From: Arthrobacter sp. H5
GTDB taxonomy: Bacteria; Actinomycetota; Actinomycetes; Actinomycetales; Micrococcaceae
Length of the DNA stretch: 36,960 nt
Assembly: GCF_000520595.1 (NCBI RefSeq)
Contig: NZ_KI915007.1
Location: 1-36,960, forward strand
Direction of reading: 5' to 3'
A model generated the notes under the pieces. It was given only the letters and a program-made list of their open reading frames with translations, ran no database searches and was not told where the DNA came from. This document shows, one piece after another, positions 17,396 to 25,407 of the stretch. Position 1 is the stretch's first letter; every line of letters begins with the position of its first letter. Position numbers and translations under genes: made by a program.

Positions 17396-18697
17396 ATGCA
17401 CCCCCAGCAACCCAACATCGTGCTTATTCACTGCCATGACCTTGGAACGTGGCTCTCCTGCTACGGAATGTCCTCCATTCCCAGCCCAAACCTCCAGCGA
17501 CTGGCTGATCAAGGCATAGTTTTCGACAAAGCTTTCGCGACTGCACCACTATGCACACCGGCACGCTCGTCTCTTTTTACCGGTCTCCTTCCGCATCAGA
17601 ATGGCCTGATGGGTCTGACTCATGCGGGATGGCAATACCGCGCTGGTATCGAAACCCTTCCCGAAATGCTTGGAGAACAGGGCTACCATTCGGCGTTGAT
17701 CGGACTTCAACACGAAGACTTCGATGCCCGGGTCCTTGGCTACGACGAAGTGCACGGCCTTGGGTTCGTTCCACGCGCATTGGAAGTAGCCAAGAGAGTC
17801 GACTGGTGGTTCGAGCAACCGCACCCCGATCAGCCGTTCCTGCTCACTATCGGGATGTGGGAAGTGCACCGGCCGTGGCCAGTCGAAGACTACGAACCAT
17901 CAGATCCGAACCTGGTTGATGTGCCGCCCTACCTTCCGGATAATGCAGACACACGTCAGGACATCAGTGAATTTCATGGCGCCATCCGGCAGATGGATGA
18001 AGCTGTAGGCCTCATGCTGGAATCTCTCGAGAACTCTCCCTACCGGGACAACACCCTTGTCATCTTCACAACTGATCATGGTGTTGCGTTCCCGCGGGCT
18101 AAGAGCACACTATGCGACTCGGGAGTGCAGGTTGCACTGATCGCGCAGCTTCCACGCCAATGGAACGCACCTGCTGGACGGAGAGACCACATCGTGAGCC
18201 ATCTAGATATCGCTCCCACCCTGATAGAACTGGCCGGCGGGGTGCGGCACGATGAATTGGAAGGCCGAAGCTTCCTGACCGTCCTCCAGGAATCGGAAAG
18301 TCCGGTGCAGGAAAGGGAGCTAGTTCTCGAAAAGACTTACCACGATCGGTATGACCCTATCCGCGCACTCCGAACGCCAAAAGCGAAGTACATCCGCAAC
18401 TTCACAACCGGGCCTCGTCTTCCCCTTCCAATCGACCTTGAAGAAAGTGCCACACGTCGAGGATTCGGAGACAGCCACCTGTCTGAACGACCTATCGAAG
18501 AACTGTATCTGCTGGACAAGGACCCGTGGGAACTCAATGATGTTTCATCGGATCCCACTCATGATGACCTCAAATCTGCTCTGGCGGACCGCCTGCATCA
18601 TCATATGGTCCGTACGGATGATCCCTTACTGGAAGGAGTGGTCGCCACGCCGGAGCAACCTATACGAGCTCAACCGAACCGTGTCTCCGCTGGATAG
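17396..18697 (+). CDS. Type I sulfatase (N-sulfoglucosamine sulfohydrolase-like)
   Basis: A 433-residue hydrolase that removes sulfate from an organic sulfate or sulfamate. The formylglycine site is C53-T-P-A-R in ATAPLCTPARSSLFTGLLP. Metal and active-site residues follow the family: HCHDLGTW near residue 15 and FTTDHGVAFPRAK further on. The stretch LLPHQNGLMGLTHAGWQYR resembles human sulfamidase (SGSH) more than choline sulfatase; I infer an amino-sugar or glycan substrate, with modest certainty. No signal peptide is seen, so it is probably cytoplasmic and acts after import. ATG 17396 has GAAGGA five bases upstream. A matching formylglycine-generating enzyme is encoded at 19684. Confidence 0.92.
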   Translation: MHPQQPNIVLIHCHDLGTWLSCYGMSSIPSPNLQRLADQGIVFDKAFATAPLCTPARSSLFTGLLPHQNGLMGLTHAGWQYRAGIETLPEMLGEQGYHSALIGLQHEDFDARVLGYDEVHGLGFVPRALEVAKRVDWWFEQPHPDQPFLLTIGMWEVHRPWPVEDYEPSDPNLVDVPPYLPDNADTRQDISEFHGAIRQMDEAVGLMLESLENSPYRDNTLVIFTTDHGVAFPRAKSTLCDSGVQVALIAQLPRQWNAPAGRRDHIVSHLDIAPTLIELAGGVRHDELEGRSFLTVLQESESPVQERELVLEKTYHDRYDPIRALRTPKAKYIRNFTTGPRLPLPIDLEESATRRGFGDSHLSERPIEELYLLDKDPWELNDVSSDPTHDDLKSALADRLHHHMVRTDDPLLEGVVATPEQPIRAQPNRVSAG

Positions 18698-18722
18698 AGA
18701 CAAGTAGAGAGAAGCTGACGTT

Positions 18723-19687
18723 GTGGAATTGACTTGGTGTCGGTCGTTCGTTGCGGTGCATGAACTTGGGGGATTTTCCGCTGCCGCTCGGTCCCTGCAC
18801 CGCGCCCAGTCGCGGGTCAGCGCTCATATCGCTTCGCTGGAATCTCTACTCGGCGAATCCCTTCTGAACCGCGACGTTCACCCGCCGACGCTCACTTCCG
18901 CCGGTGAGGCGTTCCTGCCCCACGCCCGTGGAGCTATCGCGGAATGGACAGCCGCGCAGGCAGCAGTCGTAGCAAGGACAGGCCGGGTGAGCGGATCTGT
19001 AGCAGTGGGCAGTATCCCGAGCGTTAGCTCCCAGATCCTTGCACCGTTATTCGCCCGGTTCGCCAATATGCACCCTGAAGTTACTTTTGAAGTTCATGAA
19101 GGCCCAAATAGTTGGCTCGACGATGCCTTGACGCATCGGATGGTGGAACTGACCATTCGTCCGATGATGGAAGAACAACCATTGGTGGGTATAGATCGCC
19201 GCTCGCTGTTGACCGACCCTTTTGTGGTCGTGCTCCGCCGTGATGACCCACTCGCCGGAAAAGAAAAGGTGTCTCTTCAGGACCTGAAAAGCTCCGCAGT
19301 CATCACAACAGGAGAGGCGGGTCTCGATGCTCGAATAGGACGCGAATATCATCAATTGCTTGCCGAAGTCGGGGTTGACCGAGAACGCAGTATGGCAGTA
19401 ACCCAGCCGACCACCGTGTTTGCGTTCGTGAAAGAAGGACTGGAATAGGAGTCATCGGGCTACTCGCTGCACGGATGATGTGTGATCCCGGACTGGTCTG
19501 GAGACCAATCCGTGAAGATTCGGCGTCTCGACAGATCGGTATCCATTGGGCTCGCACCCGCCAACTCTCACCCGCCGGGGCAGTGTTCATGCAAGCACTG
19601 AAGAAATTTCTATCCGACGAAGTAGCCCAAGGACGTCTGCACCAACCGAACGGCATAAACCCTACTCATGGAGGTTCCGGTAAATGA
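18723..19687 (+). pseudogene. LysR-family regulator, single-base frameshift
   Basis: LysR-type transcription regulator. The N-terminal winged helix is clear (VAVHELGGFSAAARSLHRAQ, SRVSAHIASLESLLGESLLNR), followed by the effector domain (VSGSVAVGSIPSVSSQILAP, ITTGEAGLDARIGREYHQLL). The frame closes at TAG 19446 after VKEGLE. Adding one G to the GG at 19442-19443 restores GLGIGVIGLLAARMMCDPG and continues to LSPAGAVFMQALKKFL and TGA at 19687; the total of 965 bp is one short of a multiple of three. GTG 18723 is the start. The repaired stop overlaps the next gene by ATGA. It would control the sulfatase locus if intact; loss may leave the locus unregulated. Confidence 0.87.
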
Positions 19688-20637
19688 ACTTCTCGGCACC
19701 AGGAGGATCGTGCTGTACTCCTGACATTGCCCGTGCGCCCACGGCGGTGAAAGGCATAGCGTTCAAGGGTAGGGGCAGCCATCAGGTCGAACAGCGAATG
19801 CTGCCCAAGGCCTCCTTTCTTATGGGAGATTCCACTGGCGACGGTAATCCTGTCGATGGTGAGGAGCCGGTACATACCGTTGTTGTCGGCCCCATCGAGA
19901 TGGACGCAACGACAGTGACTAACCTTGATTTTGACCGGTTCGTGTCTGACACCCACTACCAAACCGACGCCGAAAGGTCGGGCGTTTCGGCGGTCTTCCA
20001 TTCCCTCGTCGTCGCCCCCGTCGAAGATGTCGTGGGCCGAGTTCGCCAGTCACCCTGGTGGGCGGGAGTCAGCGGTGCCGACTGGCGGAGACCCTACGGT
20101 AGGGAATCGAGCATAGAAGGCCTGGAGGATCATCCGGTGGTACATGTGTCATGGAATGATGCCATGGCCTACTGCGAATGGGCAGATCGTCGCCTGCCCA
20201 CGGAAGCGGAATGGGAATATGCTTCCCGCGGAGGTCTACAGGCGAAGCGCTATCCATGGGGTGACGAACTACCTGGTGGAGGTAAGTGGCCGACCAACAT
20301 ATGGCAAGGTGTCTTTCCCGCACAAAATTCAAAGGATGACGGGTGGGCTGCCACCGCGCCGGTGCGTTCCTATAAGCCTAACGGTTTCGGTCTATGGCAA
20401 ACCGTGGGAAATGTGTGGGAATGGTGCGCTGACTGGTTTGACACGAACTATTACCGATCCTCACCTCAGCAGAATCCGAAAGGCTCTCCACTAGGTAAAA
20501 GCCGGGTCCTTAGGGGAGGCTCCTACCTCTGCCACGACTCATACTGCAATCGCTACCGCAATTCAGCCCGCTCACACAACCGTCCAGAATCAACCTCGGG
20601 AAATGTCGGCTTCCGGACCGTAGGTCAAGCCAATTGA
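19684..20637 (+). CDS. Formylglycine-generating enzyme (sulfatase-modifying factor)
   Basis: A 317-residue copper/oxygen-dependent enzyme that oxidises the cysteine of the sulfatase CxPxR motif to formylglycine. FGE-sulfatase domain landmarks are FLMGDSTGDGNPVDGEEPVH, DHPVVHVSWNDAMAYCEWA, RRLPTEAEWEYASRGG, VGNVWEWCADWF and VLRGGSYLCHDSYCNRYRNS. The two catalytic cysteines (Cys283 and Cys288, matching the pair in Streptomyces and human FGE) are both present, which separates it from EgtB-like relatives. The start overlaps the repaired LysR stop. The first 40 residues are atypical, so a later start is possible. It should activate the sulfatase encoded at 17396. Confidence 0.92.
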   Translation: MNFSAPGGSCCTPDIARAPTAVKGIAFKGRGSHQVEQRMLPKASFLMGDSTGDGNPVDGEEPVHTVVVGPIEMDATTVTNLDFDRFVSDTHYQTDAERSGVSAVFHSLVVAPVEDVVGRVRQSPWWAGVSGADWRRPYGRESSIEGLEDHPVVHVSWNDAMAYCEWADRRLPTEAEWEYASRGGLQAKRYPWGDELPGGGKWPTNIWQGVFPAQNSKDDGWAATAPVRSYKPNGFGLWQTVGNVWEWCADWFDTNYYRSSPQQNPKGSPLGKSRVLRGGSYLCHDSYCNRYRNSARSHNRPESTSGNVGFRTVGQAN

Positions 20638-20695
20638 AACGGCGGAATCCGCGCCGCGGCCGGAGTGCAACGCAACGAGCAACACAACGACGAAT

Positions 20696-21097
20696 GTGCC
20701 CAGCCAGGAAATACTCAAAGAAGGTTTTCGCCGTGGCAGTTTCGAGTCACGAATCCTCTCTGGCGGAACGGAGCCGGATCCCCGTTTCACTCTCGCCAAT
20801 GAGCGGACGTTCCTGGCCTGGATCCGTACCTCGCTAGCGATGCTGGCAGGCGGAATTGCTGTCGAAGCGTTCACCACCGACATCTTTGTGCCCGAAATCC
20901 GCAAGACCGTCGCGGTTCTCCTCTTGTTCCTCGCACTGATCATTGGGGGAGGATCCTTTTTCCGGTGGCTCAATGTCGAACGCGCCATGCGCCGCAATGC
21001 TCCGCTTCCTCTGCCAATGATCGCGCCTGTCCTCGCGGCCGGCGGGGTCGTCGTAGCGCTCGTATTTATCGTATTCGTGATCATGCGACCGGCCTGA
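20696..21097 (+). CDS. YidH/DUF202-family membrane protein
   Basis: A 133-residue small membrane protein. The DUF202 hallmark TEPDPRFTLANERTFLAWIRTSLAM is followed by three hydrophobic helices (SLAMLAGGIAVEAF, VAVLLLFLALIIGGG, MIAPVLAAGGVVVALVFIVF). Function of the family is not known. GTG 20696 is the assigned start; sequence before residue 20 is not conserved, so it may be slightly shorter. It is separated by 58 bp from the FGE gene and lies 4 bp before a second DUF202 gene, as often seen in actinobacteria. Confidence 0.85.
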   Translation: MPSQEILKEGFRRGSFESRILSGGTEPDPRFTLANERTFLAWIRTSLAMLAGGIAVEAFTTDIFVPEIRKTVAVLLLFLALIIGGGSFFRWLNVERAMRRNAPLPLPMIAPVLAAGGVVVALVFIVFVIMRPA

Positions 21098-21100
21098 AGC

Positions 21101-21454
21101 ATGCGCCCACCCAGAGACAGTAAGACCAACCCGGAGCATATGGACACTGGCCTTCAGCCGGAACGAACCGACCTCGCCTGGAGCAGGACCACTCTCGCGC
21201 TGATAATCGCAGCGGCGATATTCCTACGCTGGATGCCCCACCACGGCTGGTTTGCCGGGGTCCTAGTCACTGCAGCAACAGCGACAGCCATCACCATAAA
21301 TCTGACAAGGAAACACCGCTTCCGCCGCGCCGTACTCGGCATCAACAACGAGCGGATGCCTGCGGACCTGATCTCCACAGGCTCTGTAGCATCAAGTGTC
21401 GTCGTGCTGGCCGCTGCTGGAATCTTCACCGTGCTATTCCTTCCGCTGCAGTAA
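21101..21454 (+). CDS. DUF202-family membrane protein
   Basis: A 117-residue membrane protein paired with the YidH-like gene. It has the short DUF202 motif LQPERTDLAWSRTTLALIIA and three predicted helices (TTLALIIAAAIFLRW, WFAGVLVTAATATAITI, VASSVVVLAAAGIFTVLFL). An internal ATG at 21140 (MDTGLQPE) gives a start closer to the family norm and is equally likely. The role is unknown; the two proteins may form a heteromeric membrane complex, which is inference. Confidence 0.82.
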   Translation: MRPPRDSKTNPEHMDTGLQPERTDLAWSRTTLALIIAAAIFLRWMPHHGWFAGVLVTAATATAITINLTRKHRFRRAVLGINNERMPADLISTGSVASSVVVLAAAGIFTVLFLPLQ

Positions 21455-21776
21455 ATCAGAGGGGCCGACGTAATGGGATGTTATCGGCCTTAAATGATGT
21501 CGGATTGTTGGCAAGGCGGGCCGCGCCCTTCGGACTCCTCGTGCTTTCTAGGTGCTGAGGCGTGCCTACGTCACCCCGTGCGGGTTGCTGTCTTTAACGG
21601 AGTATCAGGAGCTTGAGCTGATGGAAGTGATTGTAGAGTCTGTGTTCTGGGTTACATAGTGAGTACTTCGCTGGGCCTATCGTGGTTTCTATTCGGTCAA
21701 GCTGGATTGGCGGCCGAGTCCCGGATTGTTGAATGGATCTGAGGTTTTTCGTTACCTAGATAGGAGTACCTTTTAG
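21455..21776. other. Intergenic region, no gene recognised
   Basis: A weak hairpin GGCCGA/TCGGCC spans about 21463-21488, after the DUF202 gene. The rest contains only short frames without recognisable similarity. AGGAGT precedes ATG 21777 at usable spacing. A promoter for the flavin reductase gene is expected here but I cannot point to convincing hexamers. Confidence 0.5.
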
Positions 21777-22514
21777 ATGGCCGATAGCGTGAAGTCCGTG
21801 AGCGGTGACGGTGAGTTCACTGGTCTGAGGGCAGTGTTCCTTAATTGCACCTTGAAGCGTAGTCCCGAGTTGAGCCACACGTCCGGGCTGATCCGTCTGA
21901 GTGCTGATTTGATGCGGTCGAAGGGTGTCCATGTCGATATTGTGCGACCGGTCGATCTTCCGGTGGCGACGGGTGTGTACCCGGATATGAGAGATCACGG
22001 TTGGGACGAAGACGCCTGGCCGGCCATTTTCGAGAAGATTGAACAGGCAGAGATCCTGGTGCTCGCGGGACCAATCTGGCTTGGGGACAACAGCTCGGTG
22101 ATGAAACAGATCATTGAACGTCTCTACGCGATGTCAGGGATAACGAACTCTCGGGGGCAGTACGTCTATTACGGGAAGGTGGGCGGTGCCCTGCTGACGG
22201 GGAACGAGGACGGCGTCAAGCACTGCGCGATGAATATTCTGTATAGCCTTCAGCACATTGGGGTGGCCATTCCTCCGGCGGCGGATGCTGGCTGGATCGG
22301 AGAGGCAGGACCGGGCCCGAGCTATTTGGACGAGGGCTCGGGTGGCCCCGAGAATGACTTCACCAACCGCAACACCACCTTTATGACGTGGAATCTGCTT
22401 CATATGGCTCGCCTACTGAAGATGGCTGGGGGTATCCCTGCCCAAGGGAACCTACCTGACGCGTGGAAGGAAGGCGGCAGGTTTGGTCTGGAGGCGAATC
22501 CGGAATACCGGTAG
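21777..22514 (+). CDS. NADPH-dependent FMN reductase/flavodoxin-like oxidoreductase
   Basis: A 245-residue flavoprotein of the flavodoxin fold. FMN phosphate-binding and loop features are seen in AVFLNCTLKRSPELSHTSGL, ILVLAGPIWLGDNSSVMKQII and KVGGALLTGNEDGVKHCAM. The substrate (quinone, metal complex, azo or nitro compound) cannot be deduced. A GAG-rich C-terminal part (EGSGGPENDFTNRNTTFMTW) is typical for this subgroup. It is a single gene preceded by a 320-bp gap and convergent with the flavin disulfide reductase gene. Redox neighbours on both sides make a detoxification role plausible. Confidence 0.85.
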   Translation: MADSVKSVSGDGEFTGLRAVFLNCTLKRSPELSHTSGLIRLSADLMRSKGVHVDIVRPVDLPVATGVYPDMRDHGWDEDAWPAIFEKIEQAEILVLAGPIWLGDNSSVMKQIIERLYAMSGITNSRGQYVYYGKVGGALLTGNEDGVKHCAMNILYSLQHIGVAIPPAADAGWIGEAGPGPSYLDEGSGGPENDFTNRNTTFMTWNLLHMARLLKMAGGIPAQGNLPDAWKEGGRFGLEANPEYR

Positions 22515-22560
22515 CTTCAAGAGTTCGCGAGGACATCACCGCCGCAACAATTCCGGGCAG

Positions 22561-23913
22561 TCAGACGAGCGAGCCTAGATCTGATCCGACCGATGGGTAG
22601 GTGGCTGTTGTTGATTTCAGCTGTCGGGTGGTGAGGCCGTGTTTCATGGCCATGCTGATGGTGTTCGCTAGTTCGGCGTATCCGGTGCCGAAGAGATGCG
22701 CGCCGACGATCCGATCCGTTGACTTATCGATCAGGATTTTCGATGCGCTGCTTGTTTCCCCTGTGCGGTAGTTCGAGTACCAACGGCTGGTATCGGTGTA
22801 GCGGACGTCAATGTCCAGACCATTGTCCTTAGCCTCGTGTTCGAGCATGCCGAGGCGAACCAGTTCAGGAATTGTAAAAACTGTCGTCGGGGTGGCGGTG
22901 TAGTCCGGGATTGTGGTGGTTGATTTGAGCATGTTGGATGCTGCGACTTTGGCCTCGAACACTGCGACTGGGGTCAGCGGCATACCTGGGGTGTCAGCTG
23001 AATCACCGGCTGCGTAGACTGCGGGATTGGTGGTGCTCTGGAGATGGCCGGCGACATGAACGCCTTTGGGCCCATAGGCGACGTTGCCTGCTTCGAGGGT
23101 CAGTCGGGATAGGTCTGGGGTCCGGCCCGCGCCGTGGACGATGAGGTCGGCTTCAATCGTCGACGGCTTTCCAGCTTGATTTAGGTGTATGTGGAATCCG
23201 TTGTCTGTTCTGACGATGCCTGTGACGGTCGTGTTGCGCTGAACTATGACACCTGATTCTGTGCCGCGCGCTATTAGTAGATCAACGAGGTCTGGGTCGA
23301 AGTTCTTCAGTGGCCGGGCGCGGCGATCAAGGATGTGTGTGGAGCTTCCGGCTCGGGCGGCGATATGAGCGAATTCGAAGGAGATGAAACCTCCTCCGAC
23401 GAAAACGATCCGGGGCGGCAGCCGCTGAAGGTTGAGGAAGTCGGTGCTGTCGATGAGATGTTCTGCCCCGGAGAAACCCAGCGGTCGGGGTGCGGCTCCG
23501 GTGGCCACAAGAATTTTCGCGGCTTCGTAGGATGCTCCGGCGATGTCGATTCGTGTCGGGGCGGTGAAGGTGGCAGCCCCGTGGAGGGTTTGCACTCCAT
23601 GTGATTGGAGGTTTTCCTCTATGGTCGCGGGGATCGGTTGGGTGAATCCGTGTTTGTGTTCCATCAGTTCCTGCCAGTTGATGGACATGGTTCCGGGGTT
23701 CACCCCTTTACCGCTCATGAGCCGGGCGGCCTCTATTACTTCGGCGCCACGCCTGAGGATTTTTTTGGGATCGCATCCGCGCAGGGCACAGGTACCGCCG
23801 TAGGGAAGGGAATCCACGATTGCAACGTTCCACCCATTCGACGCGCATTTGGTCGCGGCGGCGATTCCAGCCATCCCGGCACCAATGACCAGAAGGTCAA
23901 CATCAGTAGTCAT
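22561..23913 (-). CDS. FAD/NAD(P)-dependent disulfide oxidoreductase (glutathione reductase-like)
   Basis: A 450-residue class I pyridine nucleotide-disulfide reductase. It has the N-terminal FAD site VIGAGMAGIAAA, the redox pair Cys42/Cys47 in GGTCALRGCDPKK, the NAD(P) site VFVGGGFISFEFA and the second FAD motif VYAAGDSADTPG. The C terminus ends TYPSVGSDLGSLV, where classical enzymes have HPT...E, so the usual His-Glu catalytic base is missing. There is no N-terminal metal-binding domain and no C-terminal vicinal cysteines, so it is not a canonical mercuric reductase. ATG 23913 has AAGAAAGAG upstream, just after the thioredoxin-like gene; both are read from the MerR-type promoter. Confidence 0.9.
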   Translation of the reverse strand: MTTDVDLLVIGAGMAGIAAATKCASNGWNVAIVDSLPYGGTCALRGCDPKKILRRGAEVIEAARLMSGKGVNPGTMSINWQELMEHKHGFTQPIPATIEENLQSHGVQTLHGAATFTAPTRIDIAGASYEAAKILVATGAAPRPLGFSGAEHLIDSTDFLNLQRLPPRIVFVGGGFISFEFAHIAARAGSSTHILDRRARPLKNFDPDLVDLLIARGTESGVIVQRNTTVTGIVRTDNGFHIHLNQAGKPSTIEADLIVHGAGRTPDLSRLTLEAGNVAYGPKGVHVAGHLQSTTNPAVYAAGDSADTPGMPLTPVAVFEAKVAASNMLKSTTTIPDYTATPTTVFTIPELVRLGMLEHEAKDNGLDIDVRYTDTSRWYSNYRTGETSSASKILIDKSTDRIVGAHLFGTGYAELANTISMAMKHGLTTRQLKSTTATYPSVGSDLGSLV

Positions 23914-23914
23914 C

Positions 23915-24250
23915 TCATATCTCTTTCTTGTCTGAAAGGTCGGCCGTAGCCGTAGCGGGTGGTAGCGCTGCCCTGAGCTGGTCGATGGTCGGGGCGCCGG
24001 CTGGTCCGTCTGGGGTGAGGTATCGACGGCAGGCCAAACCGACTGGTGTGCCAGGGCCGGCAAAAACGTCGATGTCGTTGATTCGGATGCTCGGCGACCC
24101 GTGAAAGCCAGCCCGTTCGGCGTCGTCGGCGGTTTCGATTTTTTGGAGTGAGAGGACGATGTCGGTGCGTTCCTCAGCTAACGCGACGAGTCGTTCGTGG
24201 GCGAGGGTCCAGTTGGGGCAGTCATCGAAATACTGCAGGGTGATCTTCAT
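23915..24250 (-). CDS. Thioredoxin-like small protein of MerR-linked operons
   Basis: A 111-residue protein with a thioredoxin-like fold signature: the beta strand ITLQYFDDCPNW (a single Cys in C-x2-W, not CxxC), FHGSPSIRINDIDVFA with the cis-Pro, and GLACRRYLTPDGPAGAPT. It is common in actinobacteria beside MerR regulators and flavin disulfide reductases; its partner or substrate is not established. ATG 24250 lies just after the MerR-type promoter at 24288-24257. It is the first gene of the two-gene operon; the disulfide reductase starts one base after its stop. Confidence 0.82.
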   Translation of the reverse strand: MKITLQYFDDCPNWTLAHERLVALAEERTDIVLSLQKIETADDAERAGFHGSPSIRINDIDVFAGPGTPVGLACRRYLTPDGPAGAPTIDQLRAALPPATATADLSDKKEI

Positions 24251-24256
24251 ACCTCG

Positions 24257-24288
24257 ACTGTAAACCTTATAGTCAACTATAAGGTCAA
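24257..24288 (-). promoter_or_regulatory. MerR-type promoter/operator
   Basis: A perfect inverted repeat ACCTTATAGT-CA-ACTATAAGGT (24264-24285) lies between a minus-strand -35 TTGACC (24288-24283) and a -10 TACAGT (24262-24257). The spacing of 20 bases is the overlong spacer typical of promoters that MerR-family activators untwist. It sits between the divergent merR-like gene and the thioredoxin-like gene. Confidence 0.88.
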
Positions 24289-24303
24289 GGGTTAGACTAA
24301 GGC

Positions 24304-24711
24304 ATGCGTATTGGGGAAATCGGAGCGCTTGCGGGCGTCGATAGTCAGACCATCCGGTTCTATGAGCGTGAGGGTCTCCTGCCGGATCCTCGCCGCGACT
24401 CAAACGGCTACCGCAGGTATGATTCCGCGGTTGTGGGTCGTTTGCGGTTCATCCGGTCGGCTCAGGGAGCAGGACTGACGTTGGCTGAGATTTCGAGCAC
24501 GCTGCGGCTACGCGACGCAGGTGAGGTGCCGTGCGCCCACGTTTCGGCTCTCCTCGAACAGAAACTTGTCGATGTTCAGGTTCGTCAACGCGAACTTGCG
24601 GCCTTGTCCGCTGAGCTCAGCGAGCTGATCGAGACGAGTCGGGGCCTTGACCCTGCTGATTGTTTCGACGCGGATGTGTGCCACATCATCACACCGTCGA
24701 AGGACATGTAG
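24304..24711 (+). CDS. MerR-family metal- or thiol-responsive regulator
   Basis: A 135-residue activator/repressor with the MerR winged helix (MRIGEIGALAGVDSQTIRFY, EREGLLPDPRRDSNGYRRYD), a dimerisation coiled coil (about 80-113) and three cysteines. These are Cys77 (VPCAH), Cys120 and Cys126 (ADCFDADVCHII). The layout resembles Cys82/117/126 of the mercury sensor, so a thiophilic metal is a reasonable effector; it is not proof of mercury. It is divergent from the operon it should control and binds the palindrome 19 bp upstream of its own start. Its stop codon lies inside a terminator stem. Confidence 0.9.
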   Translation: MRIGEIGALAGVDSQTIRFYEREGLLPDPRRDSNGYRRYDSAVVGRLRFIRSAQGAGLTLAEISSTLRLRDAGEVPCAHVSALLEQKLVDVQVRQRELAALSAELSELIETSRGLDPADCFDADVCHIITPSKDM

Positions 24712-24744
24712 ACCCTGCCGCGAACGGACGGCAGGGTCTACATG
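24705..24744. terminator. Bidirectional terminator between merR-like and AhpD-like genes
   Basis: A perfect 16-bp stem CATGTAGACCCTGCCG/CGGCAGGGTCTACATG with an 8-base loop includes the TAG stop of the MerR-like gene. The T-runs are poor, but the perfect stem between convergent genes supports a terminator. Confidence 0.75.
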
Positions 24745-24758
24745 GGTTTATGGGGGAG

Positions 24759-25301
24759 TTAGAGGCTTGGTGCGGCTGGGATGTCCAGGTCGGTTTCCAC
24801 GAGGTGGTTGAAGTAGTTGGTGAACAGGTTCAGGGCCACGTGGGTGGAGAGTTCCGTGAGTTCGGTGTCGGACCATCCGGCGTCTAGGGCGGTTTGCCAG
24901 TCTGCGTCTTTGACGGCTCCCTTGTTTGCGGTGGCCTGGCGGGCCAGTTCCAGGAGAGTCGCGAGTTTGTTGTCGAAGTCGATCTCGCCCTTGCGGATCG
25001 CGATGGTCTGATCCTCGGTGAGCCCGGCGGCTTTGGCGCCCATGGTGTGTGCGGACTGGCAGTAGGTGCACTCGTCGACGTTGCCGACGACCAGGGCAAT
25101 GGCTTCCCGGGTGCGTGCGTCGAACGTGCCGTAGTCGCCGATGACCTGCTGAAGCGCCACGTAGGACTGCAGGACAACGGGGGAGTGGGCCATCGCGCCG
25201 TGAATATTGAGGACCTTCCCAAACTGTTTCCCCAGGGCAGCGAGTTCGTTGCGGCTTTCTTCGGGGGCGGTTTCAGGGGTGTGGATGGTAATACGGGTCA
25301 T
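24759..25301 (-). CDS. Carboxymuconolactone decarboxylase/AhpD-like protein
   Basis: A 180-residue all-helical protein of the CMD/AhpD family. The redox motif Cys78-x2-Cys81-x3-His85 (DECTYCQSAHTMGA) is that of AhpD-like peroxidase or disulfide relay proteins. Downstream is GWSDTELTELSTHVALNLFTNYFNH. True decarboxylases lack the CxxC, so a peroxide/thiol role is preferred. ATG 25301 has AGAAGGA at good spacing; upstream in-frame sequence is not part of the protein. It lies 106 bp downstream of the Crp/Fnr gene, same strand. E. coli YnjA, in the ynj cluster, belongs to the same family. Confidence 0.9.
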   Translation of the reverse strand: MTRITIHTPETAPEESRNELAALGKQFGKVLNIHGAMAHSPVVLQSYVALQQVIGDYGTFDARTREAIALVVGNVDECTYCQSAHTMGAKAAGLTEDQTIAIRKGEIDFDNKLATLLELARQATANKGAVKDADWQTALDAGWSDTELTELSTHVALNLFTNYFNHLVETDLDIPAAPSL

Positions 25302-25407
25302 GGGTATTCCTTCTTTTGGTGTGATTACAGAAAACGATGAGGTGGCGGGCTGTCGCGGGCACGACAGAAAGTTTGGCGTTGGGGCTGACGTTGCGGTGCC
25401 CGAGGGG

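Noticed and set aside
19684-20637. EgtB-like ergothioneine sulfoxide synthase
   Set aside because: No DinB-like domain, and the two FGE catalytic cysteines plus a neighbouring sulfatase favour a formylglycine-generating enzyme.
21590-21660. Possible IS30-like N-terminal fragment (LTEYQELELMEV)
   Set aside because: Too short and too weakly similar; no inverted repeats or further transposase sequence nearby.
22561-24250. Mercury resistance operon (merR, reductase)
   Set aside because: The reductase lacks the metal-binding N-terminal domain and C-terminal Cys pair, and there is no MerT/MerP/MerB. Only the regulator resembles the mercury system.
24759-25301. True 4-carboxymuconolactone decarboxylase
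   Set aside because: The CxxC-x3-His pattern and absence of aromatic catabolism genes fit an AhpD-like redox protein better.
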